Notes: generated by a model not told the origin, from the sequence alone. 5,996 nucleotides of DNA from Parachlamydiales bacterium (GCA_030641465.1 DAOWHK010000162.1:1-5996), one strand, 5' to 3'. Shown: positions 1 to 5,934, numbered from the stretch's first letter. Numbers and translations are program-made.

Positions 1-163
1 AGGAAGCTCTGATTAACTCCGAAATTTCAACTTTAGATGGATTTTTGAAAAAAAATTATTTTTGGAGCAACAAGCTAACTACTTATAGTTAGTGGCTTGC
101 GAAAAAACAATTTTTTCCAAAAAGGCGCTGGAGTTGAAACAGCGGAGTTAATCAGAGTTTTCT
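1..163. repeat. Long imperfect palindrome, candidate MITE or other palindromic repeat
   Basis: Positions 7-21 (CTCTGATTAACTCCG) are the exact reverse complement of 143-157. Inward the arms keep pairing with mismatches: TTTCAACT at 25-32 matches 132-139, and T-rich and A-rich blocks at 42-63 face complementary blocks at 102-123. The centre is a small hairpin, CTAACT at 75-80 against AGTTAG at 87-92, flanked by CAAGC at 71-75 and GCTTG at 95-99. Outward, 1-6 can pair with 158-163 if G-U pairs are allowed, so the element may extend past the window edge. The region has no credible coding potential. Full-length palindromes like this are typical of miniature inverted-repeat elements or decayed non-autonomous IS derivatives. 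A second possible role is terminating transcription of the minus-strand gene that ends at 193. No target-site duplication can be judged because the left flank is cut off. Confidence 0.75.
71..99. terminator. Central hairpin of the palindrome, possible terminator for the 952-aa gene
   Basis: The hairpin pairs CAAGC (71-75) with GCTTG (95-99) and CTAACT (75-80) with AGTTAG (87-92) around a 6-nt loop, with a two-base bulge on one side. Read on the minus strand it lies about 95 nt after the stop codon of the large gene and is followed, after several bases, by T-rich sequence at 48-63. The T-tract is not directly attached to the stem, so this is not a textbook intrinsic terminator. It may just be the tip of the larger palindrome. 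Confidence 0.3.
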
Positions 164-192
164 TAGGATTTTAAATATTATAAAAGTTAATT

Positions 193-3051
193 TCAAGGTA
201 TATAGTCATTTACTTGGGAAATACTCCAAGTAGATTTCACGCGAGACTCCTGACAATTATAAATAACAACTACTTGAATTCGAGCACATTCAATTTCACT
301 AGATTTAAGTATAAACTCCTTTGTAACTTGTGCAGATTCATGAGGTCTTGTAGTAATCTCTACAGATGGCTGAGCACTATGGCTTTCAACAGTCAGGCCC
401 CTAAGCTCACATGCAAGTCTTTCCTGAAAGGTATTTGAAGTTATCTGCTGCTGAATAAACTGAAGCATTTGTGAATTCACCTCTTCTAGACTTAATACGT
501 TGGAATCGCCATTAACTCTCATATCTACGCCTTGAAATGCTAAATCATCCACTTGTCTTAGATCATTGGAAAGACCTTCCATTATCTGGATTTCCTCTTT
601 CCACATTGGCCTTGCGCGAGACTCCTGAAGATGCCTAAGTGAATCATACAGTTCAATCCTAGACATTGAACTGCTCGGAATAGGACAAGCTTCTTGATTA
701 TCGCGCTTTGCAACAAGACTTGTATGGGGTTTCCAACCATCAAAAGAAAGTGCGCGAAGATCACGTAACTTTTCTGAAGAGAGCCTTGCTAAAATATCAA
801 TGCATCCTCTTGCAAGAATAAGGCGTGAGTTAAGCATCTCCTTACCTTTTACCATAGGTGCACTTGCAAGCGTATGAACGGCAATCTCTTTGAGCTTTTC
901 ATGAGTTATTTCTTCACCTGTCATCATTAAAAAGAGCATCGATTCTACTAGAGCTTGGGCAGGTCCTCGATCGATATTATCTTTGCAAAAATTTACACAG
1001 GTTGAAATTGGATGCTCTTCACTTGACAAGCGAAACTTTAGATCCATCCTTTGCATCGAATAACAAAAATTAATAAAAGATTGCCACTCAGCATCCCCAG
1101 CCTCTATACATTCTCTCCCTTCAAATAAGATTTGATGCACTGTAGAAAAAATATGCTCGAGCTCAGCTCTATAGGAGGGGTCATTTTTTAACCTATTTGG
1201 AAGATCACAAATTTTTCCTGGGCCGTAATCGCTATCACTTTGGGTAAATTGATTTACTAGTTCGCGAGCAAGTTCATGAAAAGTTGTGATCTCTGTAAAT
1301 CTTGACGTTTGTCTTTTAAAAAAATCTCCATCCATTCCTTGAACAAGTACATGTAAGTGTTCAAAGGTTTCTTGCAATTCCACAATTTTTCCAACTCTTT
1401 GGTGCTCAGTCCCTGTAATTGATTGGGCAATCCGGCTTTGATGCACAGTTATAAAAAACCCCTCACGCTCCGTTTGAGATCTGATAAAATCTAGAAAATC
1501 AGAAGCCACCTCCTCTCCACTATCAACATCTGGAAGGTTATAGAAAGTGGGATTAACCCTGTTGACAGCATTTGTGATCATTCTTCCAAAGGCTCTCCAA
1601 TAAGAACCTCCGGTTGTCGGGCACCCATGCCTCAAGCAGCTAATTTCTTGCTCTTGCCCATTTTTTATAAAAACCTGTTTTTCCCTTAGAAAGGGAATGT
1701 TCATAACTCCAGTAAAATCTTCCGTTCCAATTTCACCTCGGAGCCTTTGAGCTATAACACCTAAATGACCTTTTTTTACACTTTGAGGGGCCTCTTTGAC
1801 CAAATTATTTAACTTCTGAAGCTCATTTGAAAAATTCGCAAGAGAGAGCTCTGGAAAGCTATGAGTTAAACCAGGATGCTCTGCTGCTACTGCAGCATCC
1901 AAAATCAAAGAAAGGTAATTGCTAGAAAATTCATAGAGCTCAGTACTTGCCCATCTTGTATTATTACAGTGCTCTACTAAATCAAGAATACGCCGCTCTA
2001 CACTACTTCTTGATGAATTTTCTAAAATTGCACGATAATCATCATGAATGATAATTAAACGAAGAGTATTTACAAACGTAAGATAGTCAGATCTGGCGTC
2101 AAGTGTAGGATGATTGAGATTGTAATTAAGTGTCTGAATAAGAGCATGGAATGGATTTGCAGGATTAAATTCATTAAAAAGACTTGTATCCAAAACAGAT
2201 CTAAGCTCCTCTAAATAAATTTGCATGGGAACGCGATACTTTCGACTTCTTACGGAATGTGCTCTTCCATTCCAATCATTATAGGTCCTTATCCAAGTAC
2301 GCTCGAACCTATCGGATAAAGGCTCTATTTCTCCACTATTACTATGAGAAATTGATGACGAGGCATTTTCATGTACCCGCCTTGATAGAAGATCAAAGTT
2401 CCATTCTAAAATTTCAAGCGCTTCAATAAATTGCCTTTCGCTATTTATGAGAAAAGAGATTTGGCGCTCAGATTCTTCCCCATGAGAAAAATAAAAAATG
2501 ACTGTGTGATCCATTTCTTCATTTGATGTCAAAGCTCGATGTGCAGCAATAATGGTTTGAAAACTTTCACGCAAACGGTCAAACCACTCTCTATCTCTAA
2601 CTTCTCGAATCGTGCTCTCTATTGTTTCTGCAGTTTCACGAAGTGCTCCAAGTGAGCGTTGATAGGGACTCTCAGATGGTCCATCACTTTGAGATGACAT
2701 AGGCTCAGGAACTCTCGGATCAGAAATTATTGGCGCAACACCTGCAGATTGATCAAGGAAAAAATCCAAGCCAACAATGTAAAAAAATCCAAGCGCTACA
2801 AAAATAGTGCTTTGCATAGCCGCATTAAATGCTACATTCGGATCAGAATATATTCCTTGAATACAATAAATTGGAATGTTTACAAGTGATCCTAAAACAG
2901 CATTTGCACGAGAAATAGGTGCCAAAACATATGCTTCAAAAAAAGAGCCGCTTGCTAAGCTACTAGCCTTTTGCATGGCATCAAATACATAAAAAGCATC
3001 TTCTGGAAGATAATTTAAGCTTACACGAGGTGACTCGAAAACTACGGACAT
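193..3051 (-). CDS. Large putative membrane-anchored protein with a phosphatase-like C-x5-R motif
   Basis: This is a 952-residue protein with no certain family name. It begins with ATG at 3051; a GGGGA ribosome binding site lies 9 nt upstream. It has no cleavable signal peptide. Residues about 51-68 are moderately hydrophobic and about 81-99 strongly so, giving an N-terminal paired hydrophobic region, followed by a Ser/Pro/acid-rich linker (about 105-130). Residues 130-430 look helical and charged. The second half holds two notable blocks: LRHGCPTTGG at 473-482 and FCKDNIDRG at 688-696. The latter fits the C-x5-R loop (Cys689, Arg695) of cysteine-based phosphatases, resembling the CKSxKDRT of SopB/IpgD and the CxxxxDRT of Sac and myotubularin enzymes. 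I infer a possible phosphoinositide or protein phosphatase effector. The C-terminal 250 residues are unrecognised and partly coiled-coil-like. It could equally be a pseudo-enzyme, since the usual T/S after Arg is Gly here. Confidence 0.85.
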   Translation of the reverse strand: MSVVFESPRVSLNYLPEDAFYVFDAMQKASSLASGSFFEAYVLAPISRANAVLGSLVNIPIYCIQGIYSDPNVAFNAAMQSTIFVALGFFYIVGLDFFLDQSAGVAPIISDPRVPEPMSSQSDGPSESPYQRSLGALRETAETIESTIREVRDREWFDRLRESFQTIIAAHRALTSNEEMDHTVIFYFSHGEESERQISFLINSERQFIEALEILEWNFDLLSRRVHENASSSISHSNSGEIEPLSDRFERTWIRTYNDWNGRAHSVRSRKYRVPMQIYLEELRSVLDTSLFNEFNPANPFHALIQTLNYNLNHPTLDARSDYLTFVNTLRLIIIHDDYRAILENSSRSSVERRILDLVEHCNNTRWASTELYEFSSNYLSLILDAAVAAEHPGLTHSFPELSLANFSNELQKLNNLVKEAPQSVKKGHLGVIAQRLRGEIGTEDFTGVMNIPFLREKQVFIKNGQEQEISCLRHGCPTTGGSYWRAFGRMITNAVNRVNPTFYNLPDVDSGEEVASDFLDFIRSQTEREGFFITVHQSRIAQSITGTEHQRVGKIVELQETFEHLHVLVQGMDGDFFKRQTSRFTEITTFHELARELVNQFTQSDSDYGPGKICDLPNRLKNDPSYRAELEHIFSTVHQILFEGRECIEAGDAEWQSFINFCYSMQRMDLKFRLSSEEHPISTCVNFCKDNIDRGPAQALVESMLFLMMTGEEITHEKLKEIAVHTLASAPMVKGKEMLNSRLILARGCIDILARLSSEKLRDLRALSFDGWKPHTSLVAKRDNQEACPIPSSSMSRIELYDSLRHLQESRARPMWKEEIQIMEGLSNDLRQVDDLAFQGVDMRVNGDSNVLSLEEVNSQMLQFIQQQITSNTFQERLACELRGLTVESHSAQPSVEITTRPHESAQVTKEFILKSSEIECARIQVVVIYNCQESRVKSTWSISQVNDYIP
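964..987 (-). other. C-x5-R phosphatase-like signature (Cys689 to Arg695)
   Basis: These codons encode CKDNIDRG, residues 689-696 of the 952-aa protein. In cysteine-dependent phosphatases the Cys is the nucleophile and the Arg binds phosphate. Lys directly after Cys and Asp-Arg at the end are shared with the inositol phosphatase loops CKSxKDRT. A hydrophobic helix (residues about 698-710) follows, as it does after the P-loop in that fold. The assignment is by motif only. Confidence 0.5.
2755..2901 (-). other. N-terminal paired hydrophobic segments of the 952-aa protein
   Basis: The codons for residues 51-99 cover a weaker hydrophobic stretch (about 51-68) and a stronger one (about 81-99) joined by a short polar loop with Asp70, Pro71 and Asn72. 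Two closely spaced membrane helices near the N-terminus without a signal peptide are the hallmark of chlamydial Inc proteins. The first segment is marginal, so a single helix is also possible. Confidence 0.5.
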
Positions 3052-3068
3052 AAAGATAGATCCCCAAA

Positions 3069-3085
3069 TTGAAACAAGATTTCAA
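3069..3085. promoter_or_regulatory. Perfect dyad TTGAAA-N5-TTTCAA
   Basis: The two 6-nt arms are exact reverse complements separated by CAAGA. The dyad lies 17 nt upstream of the start codon of the large minus-strand gene, just ahead of its ribosome binding site. It could be an operator or an mRNA hairpin, or chance in AT-rich DNA. Confidence 0.3.
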
Positions 3086-3132
3086 AAGTGTATTCTTAAT
3101 CCGGGCATTAATTCAAGAAAATTTTTGACATC

Positions 3133-3145
3133 AAGCCCAGGGCTT
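3133..3145. promoter_or_regulatory. Perfect 13-nt dyad AAGCCC-A-GGGCTT
   Basis: This GC-rich perfect inverted repeat stands out in its AT-rich surroundings. Its one-base centre is too tight for an RNA hairpin of the full stem, so a protein-binding site in DNA is the more natural reading. It starts 2 nt downstream of a TTGACA hexamer at 3125-3130 and is followed by a weaker TTCC-GGAA dyad that overlaps its last two bases. No regulator is encoded in the window. Confidence 0.35.
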
Positions 3146-3177
3146 CCTTTAGGAAATGGAGCATTACTTTGGTAAAC

Positions 3178-3206
3178 TTCATCGCTTGAATCGGATTGTG
3201 TATAAA
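3178..3206 (+). promoter_or_regulatory. Possible promoter for the plus-strand pair
   Basis: A TATAAA at 3201-3206, preceded directly by TG, makes a reasonable -10 element. The hexamer 17 nt upstream, TTCATC, is only a weak -35. Transcription would start near 3213 and leave a leader of about 115 nt before the ATG at 3328. The alternative TTGACA at 3125-3130 has no good -10 partner. Confidence 0.3.
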
Positions 3207-3327
3207 TCAAAAGTTTACTATTTCTTTAAAAAGCAAACTCGATTACCCTCTCTCATTAATCTAAATCGAGAAGGTATCAAGAAAGCCTTTTTCGCACAAA
3301 AAAAACCTAAGAACTGGAGAAAAATCC

Positions 3328-3939
3328 ATGAAAAATATCTCAAAGTTTTGTTTTGCCTTATTTGTATTGACATGTGCTGGGTGGCAGCCTCAAGCAGAAA
3401 CCTACTCCTCCTATGCAGGTGAAAACCTCAAACACTACCCTGCTCACTATCACATAATCGTATCTGTTGCAATTGATGGAAGCTCAATTGAAATTGAGGA
3501 TGGATCTCAATTTAAAATTCCCGCCTCGCAAACTTATGAAGTATTAAATTGGAGAACCAATGATCCCGTAGTAATTTCTCCTAATACTTCTTGTCTATCA
3601 GGCTGCAAATATTACCTCACTAATAAAGAACGTAGATCCTACGTAGACGCAAATCTCTATCTTGGCCCTATTATCGGCGGAAATAATACGTATCGACTTG
3701 CTTATATCAATTACCATACAGGTGATGTCCTCCTTGAAATTGAAGGTCCCTATGGACAGGGAAATCAACTGCGCTTTCGTGTAGAACCAAGTGAGCAATA
3801 TATCTTACACACTTGGGCTCTAAATCAAGCTGTGATTGTTGGATCTAACGATAGTTGGTTTGCTTCTTGGTTTTCATCATGTGGTCACATTCTAATTAAT
3901 TCAGAAAAAAATACATTTATTCGCGCTTTAGAATATTAA
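3328..3939 (+). CDS. Exported protein of two tandem repeats of one beta-rich domain
   Basis: This is a 203-residue protein of unknown function. The ATG at 3328 follows GGAG with an 8-nt gap. Residues 1-23 form a Sec signal peptide: Lys2 and Lys6, a hydrophobic core at 7-17, and a QPQA site before Glu24. Cys16 lies in VLTC, but Thr at -1 does not fit a lipobox, so cleavage by signal peptidase I is favoured. The mature part is an internal duplication. Residues about 51-113 and 132-203 share the layout IEI..., a hydrophilic strand (SQFKIPASQTYEVLNW against NQLRFRVEPSEQYILHTW), then N-x-[PA]-V-[VI]-[IV]-x-[PS]-N, a Cys, a hydrophobic strand ending in Asn (YYLTN, HILIN), and an ANL/ALE end. Alternating hydrophobic residues imply beta strands. 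Cys89, Cys93 and Cys185 may form disulfides. The next gene is 19 nt away, so the two are probably co-transcribed. It is likely periplasmic or surface-exposed. Confidence 0.9.
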   Translation: MKNISKFCFALFVLTCAGWQPQAETYSSYAGENLKHYPAHYHIIVSVAIDGSSIEIEDGSQFKIPASQTYEVLNWRTNDPVVISPNTSCLSGCKYYLTNKERRSYVDANLYLGPIIGGNNTYRLAYINYHTGDVLLEIEGPYGQGNQLRFRVEPSEQYILHTWALNQAVIVGSNDSWFASWFSSCGHILINSEKNTFIRALEY

Positions 3940-3958
3940 TAGATAAAAGGAGAATCAT

Positions 3959-4657
3959 ATGGCTAATCAAGTCTTGCCTGCTGCAGGCCCAGGAAATACG
4001 CATACACCGCAAACTACTACTGAGCAATCTTCAACACTTACAAAAATAATTGTTCTTGCACTATCCATCCTTGGTTCAGCAATAAGCACTGCAGCTTTTG
4101 GAGAGATCGGGATAATCTTTTCAGCTATCATGCTCTTTGCCGCAGTAAGCATGTGGTTTGAAAGTAGCTCTATGCCTGATTTATCAGCTCTAGGTGCAAT
4201 GGATCTTGGCTCTAGAACGGTCACCCCGCCTCCTACATACCCAATGCAAACAGGTGGTCCAAGGGGACATACGCCCCCACCTACATTCGGCACCAATATT
4301 CATACAGCAGATTCTCGGCCGCGACATTCTGTTGGTTTTGATTTTTCAATGCCAGAAGCAGATTTCCCTTCTCCTTTTACACCACGAACTAATCTTCCTC
4401 AGGGATTTTCTACGCCTACTACGACACCAAGTATTCATACAAGTGGACCAGGGAATAGGCACTCTGTTGGCTCTCCAGGATCACTCCCACCCACACCACC
4501 TAACGCACCTCCTCCGCAAGTATCGCGAGCCCCTGCTATGGGCTGGGGATTTGGTACAAACCTCACTTCTCCTTTTGGATTTACTCCTCCACCAGCTCGT
4601 CCTCAAAACAATCCACATCAAACGCAGCAAGGAGCAAGACACCCGGTCGCCCTATAA
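3959..4657 (+). CDS. Inc-like membrane protein with a proline-rich cytosolic tail
   Basis: This is a 232-residue protein. AAAGGAGA at 3946-3953 sets the ATG at 3959 with a 6-nt gap. It has three parts. A polar Thr/Gln-rich N-terminus (1-28) carries no signal peptide. Two hydrophobic helices, about 30-46 and 50-66, are separated only by a short FGE turn. The long tail (67-232) is rich in Pro, Gly, Ser and Thr and poor in predicted structure. This hairpin-plus-tail plan is that of chlamydial inclusion membrane (Inc) proteins, which reach the vacuole membrane by type III secretion and expose both ends to the host. The tail has TPPPT twice (89-93, 105-109), PPTPPNAPPP (177-186) and TPPPARP (209-215), which resemble SH3, EVH1 or profilin ligands. 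The block IHT...RHSVG occurs twice (114-126, 159-171). No catalytic motif is visible. An ordinary bacterial membrane protein with a disordered tail remains possible. Confidence 0.88.
   Translation: MANQVLPAAGPGNTHTPQTTTEQSSTLTKIIVLALSILGSAISTAAFGEIGIIFSAIMLFAAVSMWFESSSMPDLSALGAMDLGSRTVTPPPTYPMQTGGPRGHTPPPTFGTNIHTADSRPRHSVGFDFSMPEADFPSPFTPRTNLPQGFSTPTTTPSIHTSGPGNRHSVGSPGSLPPTPPNAPPPQVSRAPAMGWGFGTNLTSPFGFTPPPARPQNNPHQTQQGARHPVAL
4046..4156 (+). other. Two-helix hydrophobic hairpin (Inc-like)
   Basis: The codons for residues 30-66 encode two hydrophobic stretches of about 17 residues each, with Gly48 and Glu49 at the turn. Lys29 precedes the first and Trp66, Phe67 and Glu68 end the second. Such a short loop forces both ends of the protein to the same side of the membrane. 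Confidence 0.7.
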
Positions 4658-4660
4658 AAT

Positions 4661-4707
4661 AAGTGCCTACCTATTGAATGCAAGGTAGGCTACTTTCTTA
4701 TTTTTTC
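4661..4707 (+). terminator. Rho-independent terminator of the plus-strand pair
   Basis: GCCTACCT at 4665-4672 pairs perfectly with AGGTAGGC at 4683-4690 around a 10-nt loop. The stem extends with AAGT at 4661-4664 against ACTT at 4692-4695, leaving T4691 bulged. A T-rich run (4693-4706, ending in six T) follows at once. It starts 4 nt after the stop codon at 4657. The minus-strand side is also AT-rich, so it might work in both directions. Confidence 0.9.
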
Positions 4708-4755
4708 TAAATTCTCTACTTAATTTATTTAGAGACGTCACAGATTAGATTTTTC

Positions 4756-4783
4756 TTGATAAAGATCTTGCATAGTTTAATAA
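4756..4783 (+). promoter_or_regulatory. Possible promoter for the lipase gene, giving a leaderless mRNA
   Basis: TTGATA at 4756-4761 and TAATAA at 4778-4783 are 16 nt apart and resemble -35 and -10 boxes. Transcription would begin about at the ATG at 4791, giving little or no leader. This would fit the absence of any Shine-Dalgarno sequence there. The -10 match is imperfect, so other start sites within 4708-4760 are possible. Confidence 0.35.
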
Positions 4784-4790
4784 GCAAATT

Positions 4791-5921
4791 ATGGATATAG
4801 ATGACAAGCAGCCCGCTCCAGATCAAGATGAAGAAATTAGCATTGATAAGCTCGGCTCATCAATTACTACTCAAACGCTAAAATATTGGGAAGATTTTTT
4901 AGCTTGGCTCTTTAAATACCCAAGCCTATGCTATTATCTCTTGGCCCCCTCAAATATCCAAACGATCAAAAATTCTTATACAAATCTCCAAGATTTTTCC
5001 AAAAATTTTATGCGCTACTCTTCAGAAAAAGGGTTAATTTGCAAAGTCACATCTGACCCAAAAGATTTAGAAATCACAAATAGACTCCTCATCGATGTTT
5101 TTGAAAATGTCAAAAACCCTCTTGTTTGTGAACTTATTACAGCAGAAATTATTGCAAAAATTCTAGCATATCGCAACTTGCATAAAGATGATCAAGTATA
5201 CATCCCGACCTTAAATGAATTGGGGCAAACTGAGCTAAAGAAGTACACTGTTGATAAAGTTTTTGATCTTTGGAACAAAGTGAGCGCTTTTGGACTTCGA
5301 GGGGAATCGTCTGCTCCAATTCTTATTTTCCGAGGAACAGACCTCTCTCTTACAACTGAGGGAGGGAGAGCTTCTATGATTTCAGATTTTGATCCAATAG
5401 GTCCCGGAAAAACTCTTTTTGATCATGCAGAGTCAAATATTTTGGAGTGGCTCCAAGAAATGTGTCAAAATACAAAAAAAGCACGACTTGTAGGTCATAG
5501 TCTAGGTGGTGCTTTTGTGACGTATGCTCTATTAAGTACGAGTAAGTATATTAGCAATAAAGCACATGAAATCTCCTATGCTTTTAATTATCCCGGGGTT
5601 TCCCTTGAGCTCTCTTCAAAATGGGATCTTATCCCTGAAGAAAGTAGGCCTAATTTTAAAGGATTTATCTCTCGTGGTGATGTAATTTCTAAACTTGGGT
5701 TTTTATTTGGAGATATTTATGAACTCTCCATTAATAACCGCCTCTCTCCAATTCTTGCTCACGAACTCCTGCACTTTGCTCAGCCCTCCTGCTATATCCA
5801 AGAAGTTGATGTTGTAAAAGAAAATCTTTCAAGCTCTCGAAAAAATTATTCAACAATCCAAAAACATACTTCTAGCATGATATATCATATTGGGCTAAAA
5901 TACTTATTTCCACATCAATAA
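4791..5921 (+). CDS. Class 3 lipase-like alpha/beta hydrolase
   Basis: This is a 376-residue protein of the Lipase_3 (fungal lipase-like) group, which hydrolyses acylglycerol or phospholipid esters. The best sign is the nucleophile elbow GHSLGG (235-240, Ser237) preceded by a hydrophobic strand. Upstream, ILIFRGTD (177-184) is the family's conserved RGT strand that helps form the oxyanion hole. The catalytic Asp is probably Asp297 in SRGDVISKLG, 60 residues after Ser, as in Rhizomucor-type lipases. His359 is the likeliest His by spacing, with His324 or His328 as alternatives. The acidic N-terminus (1-20) and helical region (30-160) have no signal peptide, so it is either cytosolic or exported by a non-Sec route such as type III secretion. 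ATG at 4791 is the only sensible start: an in-frame TAG lies at 4773 and the next Met is residue 74. No ribosome binding site precedes it. Substrate is unknown. Confidence 0.92.
   Translation: MDIDDKQPAPDQDEEISIDKLGSSITTQTLKYWEDFLAWLFKYPSLCYYLLAPSNIQTIKNSYTNLQDFSKNFMRYSSEKGLICKVTSDPKDLEITNRLLIDVFENVKNPLVCELITAEIIAKILAYRNLHKDDQVYIPTLNELGQTELKKYTVDKVFDLWNKVSAFGLRGESSAPILIFRGTDLSLTTEGGRASMISDFDPIGPGKTLFDHAESNILEWLQEMCQNTKKARLVGHSLGGAFVTYALLSTSKYISNKAHEISYAFNYPGVSLELSSKWDLIPEESRPNFKGFISRGDVISKLGFLFGDIYELSINNRLSPILAHELLHFAQPSCYIQEVDVVKENLSSSRKNYSTIQKHTSSMIYHIGLKYLFPHQ
5493..5510 (+). other. Lipase nucleophile elbow GHSLGG
   Basis: The codons encode Gly235 to Gly240 with Ser237 as the presumed nucleophile. 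The G-x-S-x-G form followed by Gly-Ala is the classic Lipase_3 pattern. Together with RGT encoded at 5331-5339 it makes an active enzyme likely. Confidence 0.9.
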
Positions 5922-5934
5922 CAAGAGGTGCAAT

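Larger units (their letters stand above)
3052..3327. promoter_or_regulatory. Divergent intergenic control region
   Basis: This 276-nt stretch must carry promoters for the large minus-strand gene and for the plus-strand pair. It holds four short dyads: TTGAAA-5-TTTCAA at 3069-3085, AAGCCC-1-GGGCTT at 3133-3145, TTCC-4-GGAA at 3144-3155, and CTCGATT-19-AATCGAG at 3238-3270. A consensus TTGACA hexamer sits at 3125-3130, but nothing resembling TATAAT lies at the right distance. No RNA gene or convincing small protein was seen. A shared regulator binding one of the dyads is possible but unproven. Confidence 0.6.

Noticed and set aside
214..438. Plus-strand open frame of 74 codons
   Set aside because: It lies wholly inside the 952-aa minus-strand gene, antisense to it, has no ribosome binding site and no protein-like pattern.
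240..628. 14-bp direct repeat CGCGAGACTCCTGA at 240-253 and 615-628
   Set aside because: Both copies are in frame in the same gene (QESR), and one 14-bp match in 6 kb is not far from chance. No wider repeat surrounds them.
3238..3270. CTCGATT-19-AATCGAG inverted repeat as a terminator or riboswitch
   Set aside because: The 7-bp arms enclose a long unstructured loop with no T-tract after it, and no riboswitch core is recognisable.
3340..3380. Lipoprotein signal in the 203-aa protein (Cys16)
   Set aside because: The residue before Cys is Thr, where a lipobox needs Gly, Ala or Ser. The QPQA signal peptidase I site fits better.
3156..3422. 88-codon frame beginning before the signal-peptide gene
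   Set aside because: It overlaps the start of the 203-aa gene in another frame. Its AGGAA touches the ATG with no spacing, and the product is a Lys-rich sequence with no domain features. The 3328 start has a proper site and encodes a clear signal peptide.
3967..4296. 109-codon minus-strand frame
   Set aside because: It is the antisense of the Inc-like gene. Its Gly/Val-rich product simply mirrors the Pro/Thr codons of the other strand.
4194..4688. 164-codon plus-strand frame overlapping the Inc-like gene
   Set aside because: It is a Leu/His-rich shadow of the proline-rich tail, runs through the terminator hairpin and lacks a ribosome binding site.
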